DNA of 36,207 nt from Thalassiosira profunda (Eukaryota; Bacillariophyta; Thalassiosirophyceae; Thalassiosirales; Thalassiosiraceae): the NCBI GenBank assembly GCA_036939355.1, contig JALLAP010000007.1, forward strand, positions 1-36,207. Reading direction: 5' to 3'. The translations under genes were made by a program, and so were the position numbers. A model generated the notes under the pieces. The model was not told the origin of the DNA. It saw only the letters and a list, made by a program, of their open reading frames with translations, and did no database searches. Below are positions 19,201 to 28,552 of the stretch, in pieces (position 1 is the stretch's first letter; each line of letters begins with the position of its first letter).

Positions 19201-19967
19201 CAAGCACGGACAAATCGACGAGGAGGACGAAGACGAGGATGCAAAGCCAATCATTGGCCCTCTGATGGGCCCGGCCATCAAAGATGATAACGGCGACGCC
19301 AAGACCCCGGCCGACTTCAGTCCACCGGACATGCTTGAATTCATAGGTTTGGAGACGGATCTCTCGGTGGGTTTCTTGAGGCTTCGCTGGGCCATGCTGC
19401 ACGCCTCTTCGTCCTTCATGAAGGACGCCTTCTTTGTGGACGTCATGGGCTACGACAAAGTTGAGATGGGAGGCTGGTCGGAGAACGAAAACGACGTAGG
19501 TCTGCCGAAGGCTCCCGATGGCGTGGATGAAGCTTCTTTCGTGGGCAACACGCTGGAATATCAATACTTGATGCNTGCCGAAGGCTCCCGATGGCGTGGA
19601 TGAAGCTTCTTTCGTGGGCAACACGCTGGAATATCAATACTTGATGCCAAAGTCGGCGTTCGTCAAGGCAAACACGTGCTATGCCACGTTGGAGATCGTG
19701 CATTACGACAGCTATTGCCTGGTGCTCAAAGAGAAGACCTTGACGCCGGAAGTGCCCTACGGCAACACGTTTGTGGCTTGGACACAATACAGTATTGTCA
19801 ACACTGGCCGGAATTCATGCAGATTGATCTGCTCGGTTGAAGCCGAGTTTCCGAATGGGCAGCCGATGGTAGCGAGGCAGATCAAAAGTGGCATGCGGAG
19901 TGGGACCGCGGAGAAGTTCGTGAAGTTGGGCGAAACAATCTGCCGGTATGCTGAGGCATTTCCGTAA
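16240..19967 (+). CDS. VASt-domain protein with C2HC zinc finger, multi-exon
   Basis: Modelled exons: 16240-16570, 16639-18207, 18309-18352, 18431-18446, 18527-18805, 18880-19015 and 19089-19967, all GT-AG and in phase. Two assembly overlaps (around 17922 and 19575) break the frame; counting each overlap once gives 3108 coding bases, a whole number of codons (1035 residues). The N-terminal part is charged. A C-x2-C-x12-H-x3-C finger lies at about residues 256-280 (CGVCGTPF...SSHEKAC). A basic KKKKRK segment sits near the middle. The C-terminal 200 or so residues match the VASt domain of Lam/Ysp2/GRAMD1 proteins: LEYQYLMPKSAF, IVHYDSYCLVLKEKTLTPEVPYGNTFV and the closing IKSGMRSGTAEKF. VASt domains carry sterols at ER-membrane contact sites. 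No GRAM domain or clear membrane anchor was recognised. Confidence 0.75.
17850..17994. repeat. Exact 72-bp direct repeat around a single N (assembly joint)
   Basis: Bases 17850-17921 and 17923-17994 are identical, with one N at 17922. The unit begins GGCAACAGGCAGCGAAGCC. The 73-bp offset shifts the frame of the VASt gene; reading through with one copy restores it. This is best explained as the unmerged overlap of two contig ends, not a biological repeat. Confidence 0.9.
19503..19647. repeat. Second exact 72-bp direct repeat around a single N (assembly joint)
   Basis: Bases 19503-19574 and 19576-19647 are identical, with one N at 19575, again inside the VASt gene. The same overlap length and single N as at 17922 point to a fixed contig overlap, as expected from a de Bruijn assembler. 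Confidence 0.9.
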
Positions 19968-20018
19968 ACGACGGATACTCTTGTATCTGTATTGTGCATT
20001 GTATGTGCGCAGTTCTCC

Positions 20019-20891
20019 CTAGAACATCGCCCTCGGCCCCACAAAGACGCCCATATACTTGCAATGATCCACGATATTCCACGCCAAATTCCCAAACAGC
20101 GACTGCTTCCCGGCCCCCTCCTCCACCAGCGTTGGACTGTGCGGATCGCACTCAAGCTCGATGCCCACATTCTCGAAACCCCCTCTGTCCCACAGCCCTT
20201 TATTGTTCGCCAGCACCGGATCCTTCGAGTGGACGAGGTGCAGTATGTTCGATCCCTCGAGTGCCTCGTTGCGCAGATGTCGCGCCAGCGCCGCATTGCA
20301 AAGCTTGGGGCCTCCGAACGTTATTATCGACGGTGAAGGTCCGTTGCTGTATGATGCCCGGTAGTGGGTGGCGCAGAGCAGCGCCGTCGCTGCGCCCAGC
20401 GAATGGCCGGTGAACACAATCTCGGACGGCGAATTGTCGAGTAATTCTGACAGGGGCTGCGACAGCACCTTCCACAATCCCACCGATGCCGTCTGGAATC
20501 CATCGTGGACCATTGCATTCTCCGGGATGTAAGTTTGCGACAATCGGGTGGCCGGCACCAAATTAAACTTGAGGTTGGTGCGGAAGTTGTTGGGATTGGC
20601 AGATCCCCGGCACGCCACCACCAATTTCTGCTGCCCCCCTTTGCCATCGTCGGCGCGAAATATCGTCGCCCCCGATTCCGTCGCGTCGTCCACCACCTGC
20701 GCAATGGGCTGCAAATTGCATGATTCGTAGTAGGGCGACGACGGCATCTTGTCGAGCGAGAGGTAGGAAAGTGACGATGCCTGCGCGAGGCGCTCTAGTG
20801 TCGTTTCGGTGTAGGTACCGAAGGCCGATGCCACCGATGCCAACAGGAGGCATATTGTGGCGATGGTGAAGGCTGCGTTCGAAGTAGCCAT
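20019..20891 (-). CDS. Secreted class 3 lipase (copy B)
   Basis: 290 residues, starting at the first in-frame ATG (MATSNAAF), followed by the same signal peptide as copy A. The GHSLG nucleophile elbow, HSKDP and VDHCKY catalytic sites and the ACRGS strand are all kept, so this copy should be active. It differs from copy A by scattered substitutions and by one residue less in the stretch before the nucleophile strand (LSELLDNSP here, LSKLLLDNSP there). The frame stays open a little upstream to a TTG at 20924, but lacks an ATG there. Its 3' neighbour is the VASt gene, only about 50 bp away tail-to-tail, whereas copy A faces RING2. Confidence 0.9.
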   Translation of the reverse strand: MATSNAAFTIATICLLLASVASAFGTYTETTLERLAQASSLSYLSLDKMPSSPYYESCNLQPIAQVVDDATESGATIFRADDGKGGQQKLVVACRGSANPNNFRTNLKFNLVPATRLSQTYIPENAMVHDGFQTASVGLWKVLSQPLSELLDNSPSEIVFTGHSLGAATALLCATHYRASYSNGPSPSIITFGGPKLCNAALARHLRNEALEGSNILHLVHSKDPVLANNKGLWDRGGFENVGIELECDPHSPTLVEEGAGKQSLFGNLAWNIVDHCKYMGVFVGPRAMF

Positions 20892-21515
20892 TTTATGTTT
20901 GTGTCCGCAAGGGTATCCTGGCAAATGATATGCTTTCTGGCGAGGCCGCCGCTGCAGGAATATTCAATATGGCTTCCCCTCCTCTATGCAGCTTGCGATG
21001 TGCGTAGAACACCGGGCTGTTTGAGTGCTGCGGCGGGGAGGAACGCTCAGGCTCGCTCTCGTCTTCGATCCGTTAGCTATTTTACGGGTACCACGGTATC
21101 TAGGGACAAAAGATCATCTTTGAAGGAAGAGTTGTTGTTGTTGTTGCTTCCTCCCCGCAACACCCCTCCTCCCACGCCTGCACCATTCCGCGAAGTGAGT
21201 CGTTACTTGATCTCCGATAGTCTGTATTATGCTCTTTGCGGCCTGGTTGGGCGCTGGGGAACCGGCGGCGGCGGCGGCAAGGACGTTGATATGTGTCTTG
21301 GCCACTCCGCGCGTCATTTTTTTGTGCATATCTTGTGCTCATATCTGTGGAGAGGAGTCGATAGGGAGGAGGGAGCGCTGGTGAAATCACGACGCGCTCA
21401 TTATTTATGCTGCTGGTTCATTTCGTCGCTCCATTTCTCACAGAGCTCATCTCACCGCATTCTCTGCATTTACGGATACCCAAGCAAACTCTCCCCAGAG
21501 AACAACACCATCACC
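20892..21515. promoter_or_regulatory. Divergent spacer, lipase/zf-PARP (copy B)
   Basis: 624 bp. It reads open in frame with the zf-PARP gene, but the upstream part is not conserved in copy A and has a GTTGTTGTT microsatellite at about 21129-21144, so I treat it as noncoding. Only short stretches beside each gene match copy A. Confidence 0.4.
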
Positions 21516-21833
21516 ATGTCGACCAAAGCGAAAAAAGCAAGCGACATCTCATTCGAAGACAATGGGCTTCGCTATTGCGTTGAAACTGCCGGGACAGGCC
21601 GCAGCAGCTGCAAGAGGTGCAAGGAAAAGATCGACAAGGGCGCCTTGCGTTTTGGCTCCTCCATGCAAGGTGCCATGCACGGCAGCTGGTTTTGGCATCA
21701 CCTCCAATGTGCCTCTTCTACGCAGGTCTCCAACTGCATGCGCACCTACAATGACGATATCGCCTCGGTGCCCTTCTACGACAACCTCTCGGAGGATGAC
21801 AAGACGACCGTGAGGGAGCACTTCGGCAGCTAA
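21516..21833 (+). CDS. Small PARP-type zinc-finger protein (copy B)
   Basis: 105 residues, identical to copy A except Gly for Ser at the next-to-last position; two further base differences are silent. All putative zinc ligands (CKRC, HHLQC) are kept. The shared start ATG (MSTKAKKAS) and the nearly identical 40 bp of leader favour this start over the longer open frame reaching back to 20895. The much higher identity than in the neighbouring lipase genes suggests recent gene conversion or strong constraint. Confidence 0.85.
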   Translation: MSTKAKKASDISFEDNGLRYCVETAGTGRSSCKRCKEKIDKGALRFGSSMQGAMHGSWFWHHLQCASSTQVSNCMRTYNDDIASVPFYDNLSEDDKTTVREHFGS

Positions 21834-22170
21834 GAGTTCTCGTGCCGGTGCCGCATCAGCTTGTAGCATTTCTTGCGAGGTGAGCCATCGCGCGGGGGGT
21901 GCTCTTGGCGACAGGCGACAGGGGCTCACACGAACTTCGTAGACTATTGATATGAGAGATCAGGATGTATCCTGCAAGCAGAACTATTGATGATACGACA
22001 TGGTGTAAATACTATCTCTCCACACTCTCCATTTCAGTCAGATACTCCCTCCCCTTCGTTCTCTGTGTGGGATTTCACTTCAACAGAGTTCATCTATGTT
22101 TCTGAAGTGGGCGAGGATAACCGTTTGCTTCTAGAAACACCGCAGCAATCTGGTCACCTCCTTATCTCTC
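21834..22170. other. Tail-to-tail spacer, zf-PARP/Yip1 (copy B)
   Basis: 337 bp. The first part is a near copy of the copy A spacer (zf-PARP 3' UTR). From about 22000 to 22150 the two copies are unrelated. No gene seen. Confidence 0.4.
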
Positions 22171-23493
22171 CTAGAAAATGGTGATCATCACGAACGCCGT
22201 GTACAGCAGCGCGGTGGGATACGCCACCAAAAACCTTTGCGCGCGCATGTTGCACCCCCGCTCGAACAGCCTTGCGCTCGCGGCCGTGCACCATCCCACC
22301 GTCAGCACGGCCGCGAACATCCCCCACTGCCCCAATTTGTGAATCCGAACGACGGCGTTGATCCCCGCCAACAAATTGACGGGCAGCAGGGCGTATCCCA
22401 GGATGGAGAGGACCGTCCAGAACGACACGGCGCCGTGGGGGTTGAGGAGGTTCATGAGCAGCGTCATGGCCACGGAGCCCGAGACGCCGAAGCCGTAGAC
22501 GTAGCCGAAGTGGAGCTTGCCGCTCAGGAGCAATTCCCCGCCCAATCCCAGCGCAAAGGCCAACGGTCCCGCCAAGTCGGCGTCGTTTTCTATGTCCCCG
22601 CTCTCGAGGCCCCGGGCGTGCTTGCCGAAGGGGAAGAGGACCGCGCGGGATTTGGAGTAGATGTGGGGAAAGTTGACCCCCAGTTCCTCCAGCAGGGGCG
22701 GTTCGTTGTCGTAATCCTCCTCGACGGAGTGCAGGGCGTTGTCGTCGGCCTTCTTTTTGGCCGCGGCGGCGTTGGGGTCGAAGACGTGGGGTGTTTGTGC
22801 AGGTGCGGCTGCAGATGAGGCTCCTCCGATGGGTCCTCCCATGGCGCCGCTCATTCCGCCGGTCATTCCCCCACTCATTCCACCAGTGTCCCAACTGCTG
22901 CTCATTTGCCCACTGCTGCCCGAATTGGGATTGGATCCGAACGCCGATGTCGGGGGAATGTTGCTGCTAGCTCCGCCCATACTTCCGCTCATTCCCCCGC
23001 TCGTGACATTACCGCTGGCCCCATAGCCGCTGGACATTGCACCGCTGGCAGAGCCTACGTAATATCCCCCGCCGCTTGCTCCAGCCGACGTCCCGCCGGA
23101 CATTCCCCCGGACATGGCGCCGCCGCCGCCCCCTCCGGAATACGCATTCGACGCCCCGTAATTATTATTTCCGTACAAATTGCCGCCGCTGCCCCCTCCA
23201 CCTGCTGCAGTATTCATGGAATAAAACCCCGATCCGCTGCTGGGCGCCGCGGGAGGCGCCGCCGGGGCGGGCGCCGGGGCCGCCGTGGAGGCGAACCAAT
23301 CGTCCGACGACGACGTTGCCGCCGTTGTTTGCTGCTGCTGTGGCTGTGGCCGTTGCTGCTGTTTGGATTGCAGGCCGAGCCGCTGCCGTGCCGCGGACGA
23401 GGAGGCGGTCCCGGCGTTGGAGCCGTAGTAGCCGCCGCCGCCGCCGTAGGAGGAGGTGCCGCCCGGCGGGGGCGGTGGGGGCGGCGCTGACAT
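22171..23493 (-). CDS. Yip1-family Golgi/ER membrane protein (copy B)
   Basis: 440 residues. The C-terminal Yip1 domain, from EPPLLEELGVNF to the end, is almost unchanged from copy A: only a few conservative differences, such as VVRIHKLGQWGMFAAVLTVG here for IVRIHKLGQWGMLAAILTVG. The low-complexity N-terminal half has many substitutions and small in-frame indels in the Gly, Gln and Ser runs. That contrast is what purifying selection on the membrane domain and repeat slippage in the tail would give. Both copies appear functional. It is head-to-head with SAT copy B. Confidence 0.88.
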   Translation of the reverse strand: MSAPPPPPPPGGTSSYGGGGGYYGSNAGTASSSAARQRLGLQSKQQQRPQPQQQQTTAATSSSDDWFASTAAPAPAPAAPPAAPSSGSGFYSMNTAAGGGGSGGNLYGNNNYGASNAYSGGGGGGAMSGGMSGGTSAGASGGGYYVGSASGAMSSGYGASGNVTSGGMSGSMGGASSNIPPTSAFGSNPNSGSSGQMSSSWDTGGMSGGMTGGMSGAMGGPIGGASSAAAPAQTPHVFDPNAAAAKKKADDNALHSVEEDYDNEPPLLEELGVNFPHIYSKSRAVLFPFGKHARGLESGDIENDADLAGPLAFALGLGGELLLSGKLHFGYVYGFGVSGSVAMTLLMNLLNPHGAVSFWTVLSILGYALLPVNLLAGINAVVRIHKLGQWGMFAAVLTVGWCTAASARLFERGCNMRAQRFLVAYPTALLYTAFVMITIF

Positions 23494-23836
23494 GGCTGCT
23501 CGGAGGAGGGGTGGGAGGGCGGGGCGGGGCGGGGTCCCTTGTTTTGTGTTTTGTGTGCAACTGATCTCAGATTCGGTTTAAATGGAGCTTTTCCGAATCA
23601 ACTTCTTTGGTTTCACGAAGAGAGCTTTACCAACGCACGGAGGATTTCATTTCACGGTCGTGCGATGATCTGAAACAAAGCTGCCGCATCAACAAAGAAA
23701 CTACATAGACGAATCGATCGACGAAGCGCCTGGAAGCCTCGAAGTCGAAGCGCCCGCTCTGAGCCACGGCTGGGCTATGTAGCAGGCTCGGGCAGGAAGC
23801 CACCACCCGAAGCCTTGCGCTCACAATCCAACCATC
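23494..23836. promoter_or_regulatory. Divergent promoter region, Yip1/SAT (copy B)
   Basis: 343 bp, homologous to 12234-12571 in patches near each gene. It lacks the 15-bp tandem repeat of copy A. No gene seen. Confidence 0.4.
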
Positions 23837-25905
23837 ATGCTGTCCAAGAGCGTGAGCCGAATGCGGTCGCTCGTCCTCGGCGGCCCCGGCGGGCAGGTCG
23901 GGGAAGGCGGCGGCACCCAACCGAAGAGCAAGCGGGAGCCGTCCGTTCTCTCGTCCGGAACGGATAGACTGCGGGCGGCGGTGGCCAGATTGAACGGGCT
24001 GCCGCAGTCGTCTGAAGTGATACCGGACGATGAAATGTTCGTTCGGTTGCGCGGGGAGGCGGCCGAGGTGGTCCGGTGCGTGCATCTATGCCGTTATTTG
24101 CAAAGATGCACAAGATATGCAGGATATTCTGTGATGGCAAATGTCTCATACTCACCTCGCAACTGCCCCCTCCATCTATTTGCAGGCGGGAGCCCATCCT
24201 CTCCAACCTCCTATCGAAGGTGGGCCTGATCGATGCCACCGTCTGCGGGAAGAGCGAACCGGCCACCTCCTTCGAGGAGATCATCTCGCGCATAGTGGCC
24301 CACCGCCTCTCGAGCTGCTCGGGCAAGTCCGAAACCATCTGCCCCGACTTCCTCCGAAAACTCATCCAGGAGTCCTTCGACGGCTGGGAGTTGGAGCTGG
24401 GGCACACAATGTCCGAGGCCGTCCGGCAGGATGCTTTGGCCGTATTGAACCGGGATCCGGCGTGCGTGACGCTGCTGGAGGTGGTGCTCTTCTTCAAGGG
24501 CTTCCATGCGTTGGTCCTGCATCGGACGGCGCGGCGGGCGTGGAAGCCCGGCGATAGCGAGGATGGCGGGGAGAATCCGATGAATGCGGAAGGGTTCGAT
24601 ATGGTCGATGCGGAGCAGGCCCGGGCGAACACGGGAGAGGCCGGGGTGTCCATGTCGGGAAAAAGGTTTGTGGCGCTGCTGCTGCAATCGCAAGCCTCGT
24701 CCGCGTTTGGGGTGGACATCCACCCCGCTTGCTCCATCGGCGCGGGCGTCATGATCGATCATGCCTCCGGGGTGGTGATTGGGGAGACCGCCACCATTGG
24801 CGACGGGAGCACGATACTCCACGGCGTTACGTTGGGAGGCACGGGAAAGGAGCACGGGGACCGCCACCCCAAGATAGGAAAGGACGTGTTGATCGGGGCG
24901 GGGACGAAGATTCTTGGCAACATCACCGTTGGGGATCGCGCTAAGATTGGCGCCGGCAGTGTGGTATTGCGTCCGATCCCCTCCGGGGCTACCGCGGTGG
25001 GGGCACCGGCGAAGATTATTGGGTACACGCCCCAGGGCGAACGGCCAGGAAGCTCGGTGGATATGAAGCTGGAGGGCGTCGAGCCCTTGTTGGGGAAGAA
25101 ACTGAGCTCCCAGCTGACCGGCAGCATTACAGAGGGGACCACCAGCACTGAAAGCTTGGACAGGCTGGCCACAACGGACGAAGAAACGACTGTGGAGACT
25201 GAACTGCCGGAGGAGGAGAGCGAACGGAGGGTTTCCGAGGGAGATACCGAGGAGTCCACAAGCCAGGACGAGGAGGTGGAGGCACGCCTCAAAGCCTTCG
25301 ATAAGGAAGCCGGCGAGGAAGAATCCCACGAGGATGACGACGACGTGACAGACTTTGGCACAAAACCCAAGTGCCGGTACGTCAAGATATCGAAGCACAA
25401 TGACGGCCTTTGCCCATTCAGCGGCGCTTTCCGGGACGTCTCTTCAACGATGAAGGGATGCTCCATTTCCCATGCGGAGCTGCGGGCGCTGCTCATCCAG
25501 GAGGGATGCACGGAAGGCGAGTGCGTCGAGGTCTTCTTCGCGCTCTTGCACCGCACCCCGTCCGCGTCCAAGGCGCGGCAGTGCGGGTGCATCCCGCTCG
25601 AGATCTTCAGCCGAGACTTTCCGGAAATCGCAATGGAGAAGACGCGTCTGGATCGGGACACTGCGAGCGCCCTCGCGCGTGGCGATCTGCGGGCCTTGGG
25701 CATGAGCAAGAAGGCGAGCCGGCGGTTCCGTTCCGTGTTTGCCAATCTGGGTCGGCAGGCAGTTTCGGCACTGCCCAAGATTCCATCGTCGGGATCTTTG
25801 TCGATGAGCGCGCACGGCAAGTGCTGTGCTATGCGAAAGTCGGAAAGGGATGCGATGGGAGAGCACTTGGACACTGCGCAGTATGCGGCAGAGATCAACA
25901 TCTGA
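23837..25905 (+). CDS. SAT: Serine O-acetyltransferase with C-terminal extension (copy B), one intron
   Basis: Exons 23837-24075 and 24186-25905 (110-bp intron) give 652 residues. The beta-helix, catalytic MIDHASG and GDRHPKIG sites, acidic insert and the roughly 290-residue C-terminal extension are all kept. The catalytic domain is identical to copy A over long stretches, and most differences lie in exon 1 (a four-residue insertion around PKSKREPS) and in the acidic insert. Intron position and phase match copy A, and even the intron sequence is well conserved. Both copies look functional. The 3' end faces the cyclin copy B gene tail-to-tail, an arrangement not found for copy A. Confidence 0.88.
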
Positions 25906-26065
25906 GGGGGAAGGGGGCTGCGGTTGGGGCTGTGGCCCAAATTGTCGCAATATGTACAGTAACGTTGACCTTTGTACTCTTCAACCAGCAAGGAATTGAC
26001 CAGTCAATTGTCGGTGATATACTTGCTTTGTATCTATCCTATTCTCTCTACTCCAACGGGCTCAT

Positions 26066-26104
26066 TCTACATTCGCACAATCTGCTCGAGGCTCACCCGC
26101 TTCG
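26066..26104 (-). pseudogene. Remnant of the cyclin gene 3' end
   Basis: 39 bp identical to the last codons of the cyclin gene (KRVSLEQIVRM and stop), whose intact counterpart lies 125 bp further on at 26191-26229. Similar pyrimidine-rich 3' UTR-like sequence precedes both. This is a partial duplicate left in the SAT/cyclin joint, probably a scar of the rearrangement. Confidence 0.75.
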
Positions 26105-26191
26105 GCGGTGCAAATGAAACGATTGAGCTCCTAGCGTTTCAAGCAATGTGTTGATATAATCGCTTAGTCTCTATCTTTCCTACGGATTCAT

Positions 26192-28552
26192 CTACATTCG
26201 CACAATCTGCTCGAGGCTCACCCGCTTCGACGCCGGGCTGCTCCGTGGGCTGGGCTGCGGAGGCGCCGCGCCCGTAGCGGACGCAGCTCTAATAGCTCCA
26301 CCACTGCCGTCGTCCTGGTGGAACGTTCCGGCCTCGCTGTGCGCGCTGGCCCCCATGTCGCCGTAGCTCTTGCTCCGTTCCTTCAGCTCGCCAACGGCCA
26401 CGGCGCCTGCGTCTCCCTTTGAAGCAGCTCCCGGGCTCGCATCGAGCGTCGTCCGCGCCACGTCCAACCCCTCGAGCGTCCGCGCCCCCTGCACGTCCAG
26501 CGGCCGCATCTTCGCCAAATCGTCGTTGGCCAACCCGCTCCGACAGAGCATCCCCCGCAACAAAAAGTAGTACTTGGCGTACTCCCCCGCGCCGACCTTG
26601 ACCCGATACTCCAGCGCGCGGAGCAGCGCCACCTCCAGCTCGTTCGTCCGCGCCAGGGAGAAGGTCACGCCCGCCGGCCCGATCTTGGAGAAGTCGCCGT
26701 TCCACATGGACAGGTCGTCCCACACCTTGCTCGCCAGCACCATGCAGCTATACAGGACGCTCCGCCAGTTGTTCGGACGGGGCGCGAGCGCCCCGCCCGT
26801 GAGCTTGATGAGGCGCTCGACGTAAATGAGGGAGATGACGATGCAGTCCACCTCCATCTGGGAGCGGAGGAAGACGGAGCGGTAGAAGTCCGTGATCTGC
26901 GCGAGGGTTGGGACGGACGCCACGTCGAGCGGCCGGTAGTCTCCGGGGGCCCGGCGGTCGCGGAAGATTTGGTGGGGATCCTCGCTCGTCGGGTGGGAGT
27001 GGACGCCGGTGTAGTTCGCCGGGGCGGCGGCGGCCTGGAGGAGGTGGGCGCGGTACACCCCGCAGACGCACCGGATGAGCGCGTCCTTGTCGGGGGCCGC
27101 GAGGGTGGAGCCGAGGTAGATCGTCCCGCAGGTGTTGCGCTTGGCCAGGCCGGGCTTGGCCACGCCCTCGCGGGGGCCGGGCTCGGTCGTTGCAGTGTTG
27201 GGGCTGCTCATCGACCGTTCGGTGGGCGAGGACTCATTGCCCGGCGTAACAGGCTCGAGAGAGGCCGGCGTCATGGGCGAGGTGGGCGTGACGGCCCTGG
27301 AACCCGGAAGGAGCGAGTCCAGCGAGACGTCCAGCCCGTCCGCTCCGAGGGTGAGCCGCAGCGACGACAGGATGTCGCACGTCTGCGTCGTGGGCGTCAA
27401 CGGCACGAGGTCCATCCCGCACGTCCCGTTGGATCCGGGGCTGACGCTCCGGCGATCGGCGCGGATCCGCAGCGGCTTCGTCAACGCCTTCGCCGGCGCC
27501 AACGCCGGATTGAGCTGGTGGACCAATTCGTACTCCATCTTGCTGATGGTCCGGATCAGATCGGGCTTGTCGATGACGTTGGACGAGCTCTTGATCCGCT
27601 GAATCCTCGATGGCTTTTGCAAAGGATACAGCTTGTCGTCCCGCTCCTCCCGGCTGAGGTTGCTGCCGCCGCTGCCGAAGGTGCCGGTGCTCCCGGGCGT
27701 GACGACCGAGAGGCCCTCCATGCTGCTCAGGCTGCCGGTGGGGGAGCGGGCGGGATCGCCCCCGGAACCGGGGGTGATCCAACCCGAGATCCAGTCTGTA
27801 TCGTTTCCCGAGCCAGTGTCTTCGGTCGGCGAGCTGGTGTCGGCCTGGGTCCAGCTCCGATCGATTCCGCCGCGCGCCTCCTCCGCCTCCCTTTCCATTT
27901 TCTCCCGTTGGCCCTCCTCCAACCGCCTCAAAATGTTGCGCTCCATCCCCTCAAAAAACTCTTTCTGCGCCCGCTCCTTGTTTTCGATGGCCGCCCGCTC
28001 CTCGGCCGAGGCCAACGCGAGGGGCTTCTTCCACCGCGACTCGCGGGTGCGGGCGTTCCAGTAGTAGGGCTTGCCGGTGCGGGGGCACCGGGCCTGGCGC
28101 CACTCGTTGGCGGCCGGGGCGGGGGCGGTGCTCGCAGCAGAGGCGCCGGCGGAGGGCTTGGTTGGTTTGGCTGGCTTGGATGTTGGGTTGGACGGAACGA
28201 CCGCCCGCGTGGCGTCCATGGCGGCAAGCTTGGACGCGGCGGCGCGGCCGGGCATCGCGGGCGGGACGTAGGCCATCTCGCTTGGTTGCCTCGCTCGCGC
28301 CGGCTGCGGCTGCTGGGCGGGCGGCTGAAAATGCACGTGCTGGTCGTGCGCTGAGTGCTTATTCGGCCGGTTGACCTCCTCGCGGACGGCCCGCTCTTCG
28401 GGCTGCGGCCGCGGCTGCTTGCCCCGCCCGCGGTGGAAGAGGTGCATCAGGTTCCCGAACGGGCGATTGTGGCCGTGGCCGTGGTCGTGCTCGCTGCTGG
28501 CGTGAGAGGAGATTTCGGAGAGGCGCCGCTTGCTCGGGGCCGCCGGGGGCAT
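26192..28552 (-). CDS. WW domain-cyclin Y-like protein (copy B)
   Basis: 786 residues from the shared start MPPAAPSKRRLSEIS. The layout equals copy A: WW domain, coiled-coil-like stretch, SP/TP-rich linker and cyclin Y box with NTCGTIYLGSTLAAPD and MVLASKVWDD. The cyclin box is almost unchanged. Differences gather in the N-terminal tail (an extra VREEVNRPNKHS segment), the linker, and a short loop after the first cyclin helix (AAAPANYTGVHSHP versus AANAGGFQGVHSPP). In this copy the frame happens to stay open to an ATG at 28840, adding up to 96 residues, but in copy A that region is out of frame, so I did not use it. The 3' end lies next to SAT and the cyclin-tail remnant. Confidence 0.85.
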   Translation of the reverse strand: MPPAAPSKRRLSEISSHASSEHDHGHGHNRPFGNLMHLFHRGRGKQPRPQPEERAVREEVNRPNKHSAHDQHVHFQPPAQQPQPARARQPSEMAYVPPAMPGRAAASKLAAMDATRAVVPSNPTSKPAKPTKPSAGASAASTAPAPAANEWRQARCPRTGKPYYWNARTRESRWKKPLALASAEERAAIENKERAQKEFFEGMERNILRRLEEGQREKMEREAEEARGGIDRSWTQADTSSPTEDTGSGNDTDWISGWITPGSGGDPARSPTGSLSSMEGLSVVTPGSTGTFGSGGSNLSREERDDKLYPLQKPSRIQRIKSSSNVIDKPDLIRTISKMEYELVHQLNPALAPAKALTKPLRIRADRRSVSPGSNGTCGMDLVPLTPTTQTCDILSSLRLTLGADGLDVSLDSLLPGSRAVTPTSPMTPASLEPVTPGNESSPTERSMSSPNTATTEPGPREGVAKPGLAKRNTCGTIYLGSTLAAPDKDALIRCVCGVYRAHLLQAAAAPANYTGVHSHPTSEDPHQIFRDRRAPGDYRPLDVASVPTLAQITDFYRSVFLRSQMEVDCIVISLIYVERLIKLTGGALAPRPNNWRSVLYSCMVLASKVWDDLSMWNGDFSKIGPAGVTFSLARTNELEVALLRALEYRVKVGAGEYAKYYFLLRGMLCRSGLANDDLAKMRPLDVQGARTLEGLDVARTTLDASPGAASKGDAGAVAVGELKERSKSYGDMGASAHSEAGTFHQDDGSGGAIRAASATGAAPPQPSPRSSPASKRVSLEQIVRM

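Noticed and set aside
20895..21833. 312-codon frame that would extend the zf-PARP protein N-terminally
   Set aside because: Upstream part is unrelated in copy A, contains a GTT microsatellite and ignores the conserved leader and ATG at 21516.
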